This document shows positions 60,640 through 64,000 of a stretch of 64,000 nucleotides of DNA, piece by piece. Origin of the DNA: Novosphingobium sp. JCM 18896 (GTDB lineage Bacteria; Pseudomonadota; Alphaproteobacteria; Sphingomonadales; Sphingomonadaceae). Where the stretch lies: NCBI RefSeq assembly GCF_025938095.1, contig NZ_JAPCZF010000005.1, forward strand, positions 248,001 through 312,000, given 5' to 3'. A program made the translations under genes and the position numbers. Positions within the stretch are counted from its first letter, which is position 1. Every line of letters begins with the position of its first letter. The notes beneath the pieces were generated by a model. It saw only the letters and a list, made by a program, of their open reading frames with translations, was not told the origin of the DNA and searched no databases.

Positions 60640-62976
60640 ATGGCTCTTGCTGACCGTGAACTGATTGCACGCGTACTCGATACACCGCTGAACAACCTCC
60701 TGGCCGAAGCCCGCAGCCGCCGCGACCAACGCAATGGTCCCTTGGGCCCGCAGCGGATGACCTATTCGCCCAAGGTCTTCATCCCGCTGACGCGGCTCTG
60801 CACCGACGTCTGTCACTATTGCACCTTTGCAACGACGCCCTCGCGGCTGCACGCACCCTACCTGACGCCCGAAGAGGTGCTGCAGATCGCGCGCGACGGC
60901 GCCGCGGCCGGCTGCAAGGAAGCGCTGTTCACCTTGGGCGACGCGCCCGAGCGCCGCTATGCCGCTGCCCGCGAATGGCTGGCGGAACGTGGTTTCGAGC
61001 GCACGATCGACTACGTCCGCCACTGCGCCGAGCTGGTCCTGAAGGAAACCGGCCTGCTGCCGCACGTCAACGCCGGCGTGCTGACCGAAGACGACTACCA
61101 CATGCTGCGCCCGGTTGCGGCCTCGTGCGGGCTGATGCTTGAGAGCACGTCCGAACGCCTGCTCGAAAAGGGCCAGTCGCACCACGGCTCGCCCGACAAG
61201 GTGCCGGCTGTGCGCTTGGCCTCGCTCGAAGCCGCGGGCTGCGCCAAGGTGCCGATGACCTCGGGCATCCTGATCGGCATCGGCGAGACGGCCGAGGAAC
61301 GCATCGAGTCGCTGATCGCGCTGCGCGACGTGCATCTTGCGCATGGCCACCTGCAGGAAGTCATCGTCCAGAACTTCTGCCCCAAGCCGGGCACCAAGAT
61401 GGCCGAGGCACCCGAGGCGACCGAGCAGGATTTCCTGCGCGTGGTCGCCGCGGCGCGGATCATCCTGCCCGACGAGGTCTCGGTCCAGGCGCCGCCCAAC
61501 CTCAACGACGAGCGGCTGGTCGAGCTGATCGACGCGGGTATCGACGACTGGGGCGGTATCTCGCCGGTCACGGTCGATCATGTGAACCCCGAGGCGCCCT
61601 GGCCCGAGATCGAGCGGCTCGAGGCGATCTGCGCTGCCGCTGGTCGCCCCCTCGTTGAACGTCTGACGATCTACCCGCGCTTCGTCGCCACCGATGACCG
61701 CTCGTGGATCGACGCCAAGCTCCATCCCGCCGTGCTCAAGCTGTCCGATGCCGAAGGCCTCGCGCGTGACAGCCGCTGGAGCCCGGGGGTGTCCGATCAC
61801 CCGCCGGCCAGCCCGGCGCTGCCGCTGGGCCGGCGCTACGACGGTCCGACTGCGCCGGCGCTGCACCGTATCCTCGACAAGGCGGCGGGCGGCAATGAGC
61901 TGTCGGTCGACGAGATCGTCGCGCTGTTCGCGACGCGCGGTGCCCAGGCCCAGGCGGTGGTCGAGGCGGCCGACGACCTGCGCAAGCAGGCCAAGGGCGA
62001 GACGGTGACCTATGTGGTCAACCGCAACATCAACTACACCAACATCTGCACGCACACCTGCAGCTTCTGCGCCTTCTCGAAGACCAGCAGCAAGGCGGGC
62101 TTCCGCGACAAGCCCTATGACCTCGACCTGTCCGAGATCGCCGACCGCGCGCGCGAGGCCGTCGCCAAGGGGGCGACCGAAGTCTGCCTCCAGGGCGGCA
62201 TCCACCCGCGCTACACCGGCGATACCTATGCGAGCATCGTCAAGGCGGTGAAGGACGCCTGCCCGGACCTCCACGTCCACGCCTTCTCGCCGCTCGAGGT
62301 GACGCAGGGCGCGCAGACACTCGGCGTCTCGGTCAGCGACTATCTGAAGCGGCTCAAGGACGCCGGGCTGGGCTCGCTGCCCGGCACCGCGGCCGAGATC
62401 CTGCACGACGACATCCGCCAGCAGATCTGCCCCGACAAGCTGACCACGCGGCAGTGGCTCGACGTCGTGCGCGACGCGCATCTCGTGGGCCTGCCGACGA
62501 CCTCGACGATCATGTACGGCCACCTCGAACGCACCGAGCACTGGGCCGCGCACCTGCTCGAACTGCGGCGATTGCAGAGCGAGACCGGCGGCTTCACCGA
62601 ATTCGTGCCGCTGCCGCTGGTCCACATGGAAGCGCCGTTCTACCGCAAGGGGCAGAGCCGCAAGGGCCCGACCTGGCGCGAGGCGCTGATGATGCACGCG
62701 GTCGCGCGCATCGTGCTGTTCAGGCAGATCGACTCGATCCAGTGCTCGTGGGTCAAGCTCGGCGTCGACGGCGCCTCGGCCGTGCTCGCGGCGGGAGCGA
62801 ACGACCTTGGCGGGGTGCTGATGAACGAAAGCATCAGCCGCGCGGCGGGGGCCAGCCATGGGCAGGAGCTGACGGTCAAGCAGTTGCTTGATGCGGCGTC
62901 TGCTGCCGGGCGGCCGCTCAAGCAGCGGACGACGCTCTACAAGGACGTGGTCAGCCGCGAGAGCGAGGTGGCATAA
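60640..62976 (+). CDS. fbiC: FbiC, bifunctional Fo synthase (CofG-CofH fusion)
   Basis: 778 residues. Two radical-SAM domains: the CofG half with CTDVCHYC (C54, C58, C61) and the CofH half with CTHTCSFC (C470, C474, C477), both in the C-x3-C-x2-C spacing. Each half has a full barrel. The enzyme builds the deazaflavin Fo from tyrosine and the flavin precursor 5-amino-6-ribitylamino-uracil. The fused form is the one called FbiC in actinobacteria; archaea keep CofG and CofH separate. It is last in the cofE-cofD-fbiC operon, followed by a large inverted repeat. Confidence 0.97.
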   Translation: MALADRELIARVLDTPLNNLLAEARSRRDQRNGPLGPQRMTYSPKVFIPLTRLCTDVCHYCTFATTPSRLHAPYLTPEEVLQIARDGAAAGCKEALFTLGDAPERRYAAAREWLAERGFERTIDYVRHCAELVLKETGLLPHVNAGVLTEDDYHMLRPVAASCGLMLESTSERLLEKGQSHHGSPDKVPAVRLASLEAAGCAKVPMTSGILIGIGETAEERIESLIALRDVHLAHGHLQEVIVQNFCPKPGTKMAEAPEATEQDFLRVVAAARIILPDEVSVQAPPNLNDERLVELIDAGIDDWGGISPVTVDHVNPEAPWPEIERLEAICAAAGRPLVERLTIYPRFVATDDRSWIDAKLHPAVLKLSDAEGLARDSRWSPGVSDHPPASPALPLGRRYDGPTAPALHRILDKAAGGNELSVDEIVALFATRGAQAQAVVEAADDLRKQAKGETVTYVVNRNINYTNICTHTCSFCAFSKTSSKAGFRDKPYDLDLSEIADRAREAVAKGATEVCLQGGIHPRYTGDTYASIVKAVKDACPDLHVHAFSPLEVTQGAQTLGVSVSDYLKRLKDAGLGSLPGTAAEILHDDIRQQICPDKLTTRQWLDVVRDAHLVGLPTTSTIMYGHLERTEHWAAHLLELRRLQSETGGFTEFVPLPLVHMEAPFYRKGQSRKGPTWREALMMHAVARIVLFRQIDSIQCSWVKLGVDGASAVLAAGANDLGGVLMNESISRAAGASHGQELTVKQLLDAASAAGRPLKQRTTLYKDVVSRESEVA

Positions 62977-62994
62977 GGCAAGTTACCTTGGTTC

Positions 62995-63084
62995 GTCATC
63001 CCGGGCTTGACCCGGGATCCCGCTGCCTTTTCAGCGTTGCGCCCGAAGGAAAAGAGCGGGACCCCGGATCAAGTCCGGGGTGAC
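62995..63084. repeat. Large imperfect inverted repeat between fbiC and the dehydrogenase gene
   Basis: The left arm (62995-63023) begins GTCATCCCGGGCTTGACC and the right arm (63055-63084) is close to its reverse complement, ending GGTGAC, around a ~31-bp spacer. The CATCCCGG...CCGGGGTGA type of element is dispersed in many alphaproteobacterial genomes. It probably also ends transcription from both converging genes. Confidence 0.7.
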
Positions 63085-63111
63085 GTGAGGCGTGAACAAG
63101 CACCGATGCGA

Positions 63112-63149
63112 TAGAGCACTGTCTTCGGGAGGCAGAGGCCGACGGTTCG
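63112..63149 (+). pseudogene. tRNA-Pro(CGG) fragment
   Basis: 38 nt that match the tRNA-Pro gene at 35765-35841 with 35 identities: 24 identical bases through the D-arm 3' side, anticodon stem-loop (anticodon CGG) and GGCAG, then 14 more with three mismatches into the T-arm (GGTTCG). Both acceptor strands and the 5' D-arm are missing, so it cannot make a tRNA. Orientation is opposite to the intact gene. It looks like a remnant of recombination or integration at a tRNA-Pro gene. Confidence 0.8.
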
Positions 63150-63151
63150 CG

Positions 63152-64000
63152 TTAGCCCCGCATGTAGACCGTCAGCGACGCGATCTTCCCGCTGTCGTCG
63201 AACCGATAGTGGTTGGTCGTGTTGCGCACCGAACCATCGGGCAGTTGCGCCTCGATCTCGACCGCGATGCCTTCCGCCCCGACGAAGCGCGCGCCCGGCG
63301 TGGGGAAGGGCGAACCCGACCCGAACACCATTTGCTGGAACTCGCGGATCGCCGGCTTGCCCTGGAAGCTCTGTCCGTTGGGCAGGGCATAGCTGGCGTC
63401 CTCGGCGAACAGCGCCATCCAGGCATCGATGTCCTTGGCGCGGACCGCCTCAAAGTAGGCGTCGACCGTGAGGTTCGGATCTGCGGGCCGCGCCTGGCCA
63501 TCGGCTTCGACGGCAGCGCGGCGCAGGCGCGCCAGCATGACGTCGGCCGCGGCGACCAGCCCCGACAGCGCCAGGGTTTCCGAAACCGGCAGGTCGCGGC
63601 AGTGGTCGACGTCCTTCTTGAGCAGGTCGTGCAGACCCTGGAGGCTGGCCGGCGCACCGATCGCACCTGGCTTGGGCTGGACCATGCCGGGGCCGACGCG
63701 CAGCGCGAAGCTTTGCGCCGATCCGGCCATGAAGGCATCGATCAGCTGCTGGCGGTCGAAGCCCATGTCGACGCCGAGATCGATGATCGAGGCCGACATG
63801 CCGTAGTTGGCGATCGAGATCAGGTTGTTGAGCAGCTTGCCTTCCTGCCCGCGCCCGACCGGGCCGAGGTGCGAAAGCTGGCTGCCGATCGCCTCGAGCC
63901 AGGGGCGTGCCTTCTCGAGGTCCGCGTCGTCGGCGCCGATGAACAGCGACAGCTTGCCTTCGAGCGCCGCGGGCTGGCCGCCCGAGGAGCCGACGTCGAC
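63152..64000 (-). CDS. Beta-hydroxyacid dehydrogenase-like protein fused to a SnoaL/NTF2-like domain (N-terminal part outside window)
   Basis: The frame is open through the right edge; 282 residues are visible. It begins VDVGSSGGQPAALEGKLSLF, then GPVGRGQEGKLLNNLISIAN, which matches the substrate and catalytic-lysine region of 3-hydroxyisobutyrate/6-phosphogluconate-type dehydrogenases (lysine in GKLLNN). The helical C-domain follows to about LVAAADVMLARLRRAA. The last ~120 residues (VDAYFEAVRAKDIDAWMALF, then DASYALPNGQSFQGKPAIRE) form a SnoaL/NTF2-like domain. Such a fusion is uncommon. It converges on the F420 operon; a link to it is possible but unshown. Confidence 0.8.
   Translation of the reverse strand, partial: VDVGSSGGQPAALEGKLSLFIGADDADLEKARPWLEAIGSQLSHLGPVGRGQEGKLLNNLISIANYGMSASIIDLGVDMGFDRQQLIDAFMAGSAQSFALRVGPGMVQPKPGAIGAPASLQGLHDLLKKDVDHCRDLPVSETLALSGLVAAADVMLARLRRAAVEADGQARPADPNLTVDAYFEAVRAKDIDAWMALFAEDASYALPNGQSFQGKPAIREFQQMVFGSGSPFPTPGARFVGAEGIAVEIEAQLPDGSVRNTTNHYRFDDSGKIASLTVYMRG

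Noticed and set aside
35765..63149. An integrated island bounded by tRNA-Pro and its fragment
   Set aside because: The two copies are in opposite orientation, no integrase or phage genes lie between, and the interval contains core genes (thyA, bkd, tkt, gap, pgk, zapA), so a simple island between them is not supported.

Overview
The window is high-GC DNA from an alphaproteobacterium, most likely a sphingomonad (Novosphingobium/Sphingobium-like). The evidence is two large TonB-dependent receptors with typical sphingomonad plugs, many secreted hypothetical proteins, the zapA-6S RNA-5-formyl-THF cyclo-ligase arrangement, a tkt-gap-pgk-fda glycolytic run, short intergenic palindromic repeats, and many ATGA overlaps between genes. 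No plasmid, phage or CRISPR module is visible.

1-10.7 kb: a run of same-strand genes for uptake and breakdown of peptides or modified amino acids. It holds an S10 carboxypeptidase (5' end outside the window), an ornithine-cyclodeaminase-like enzyme, a secreted amidohydrolase, an APC permease, a PLP aminotransferase, a TonB receptor and a periplasmic HExxH-18-E metallopeptidase. 11-20 kb: a second same-strand set of mostly secreted, mostly unrecognised proteins (aspartyl protease, four hypotheticals, an alpha/beta hydrolase) surrounding a LytS/LytTR two-component pair. 20-23.6 kb: a TonB receptor divergent from a MarR regulator, with a candidate operator between them. 23.9-30.3 kb: an adaptor-RND-NodT tripartite efflux pump divergent from a TetR gene, with a perfect 30-bp palindrome between.

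30.4-39 kb: a GbsR/MarR-like regulator divergent from an aldehyde dehydrogenase; a scar where 5'-truncated clpP-like and phoD-like remnants meet head to head; an NHL-repeat/M23-like fusion protein; tRNA-Pro(CGG); a chemotaxis receptor; thyA. 39-43.7 kb: a branched-chain 2-oxoacid dehydrogenase operon (E1 alpha, E1 beta, and E2 with two near-identical lipoyl domains) without an adjacent E3. 44-53 kb: tRNA-Asp, 5-FCL, 6S RNA, zapA, then tkt, gap, a MOSC gene, pgk, class I aldolase and thiE.

53-63 kb: the most notable region, a complete coenzyme F420 locus. npdG, cofC, an SDR dehydrogenase, an LLM-class (F420-type) oxidoreductase, an MFS transporter and a MarR regulator read leftward in close succession. 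cofE, cofD and fbiC read rightward from the same 97-bp divergent region. Cofactor synthesis, cofactor reduction, candidate F420-using enzymes, a transporter and a regulator are therefore physically one module, as expected for an F420-dependent catabolic or detoxifying pathway whose substrate cannot be read from the sequence. Just beyond fbiC lies a 38-nt remnant of a tRNA-Pro(CGG) gene, a mark of past recombination at a tRNA, followed by a beta-hydroxyacid-dehydrogenase/SnoaL-like fusion gene that runs off the right edge.
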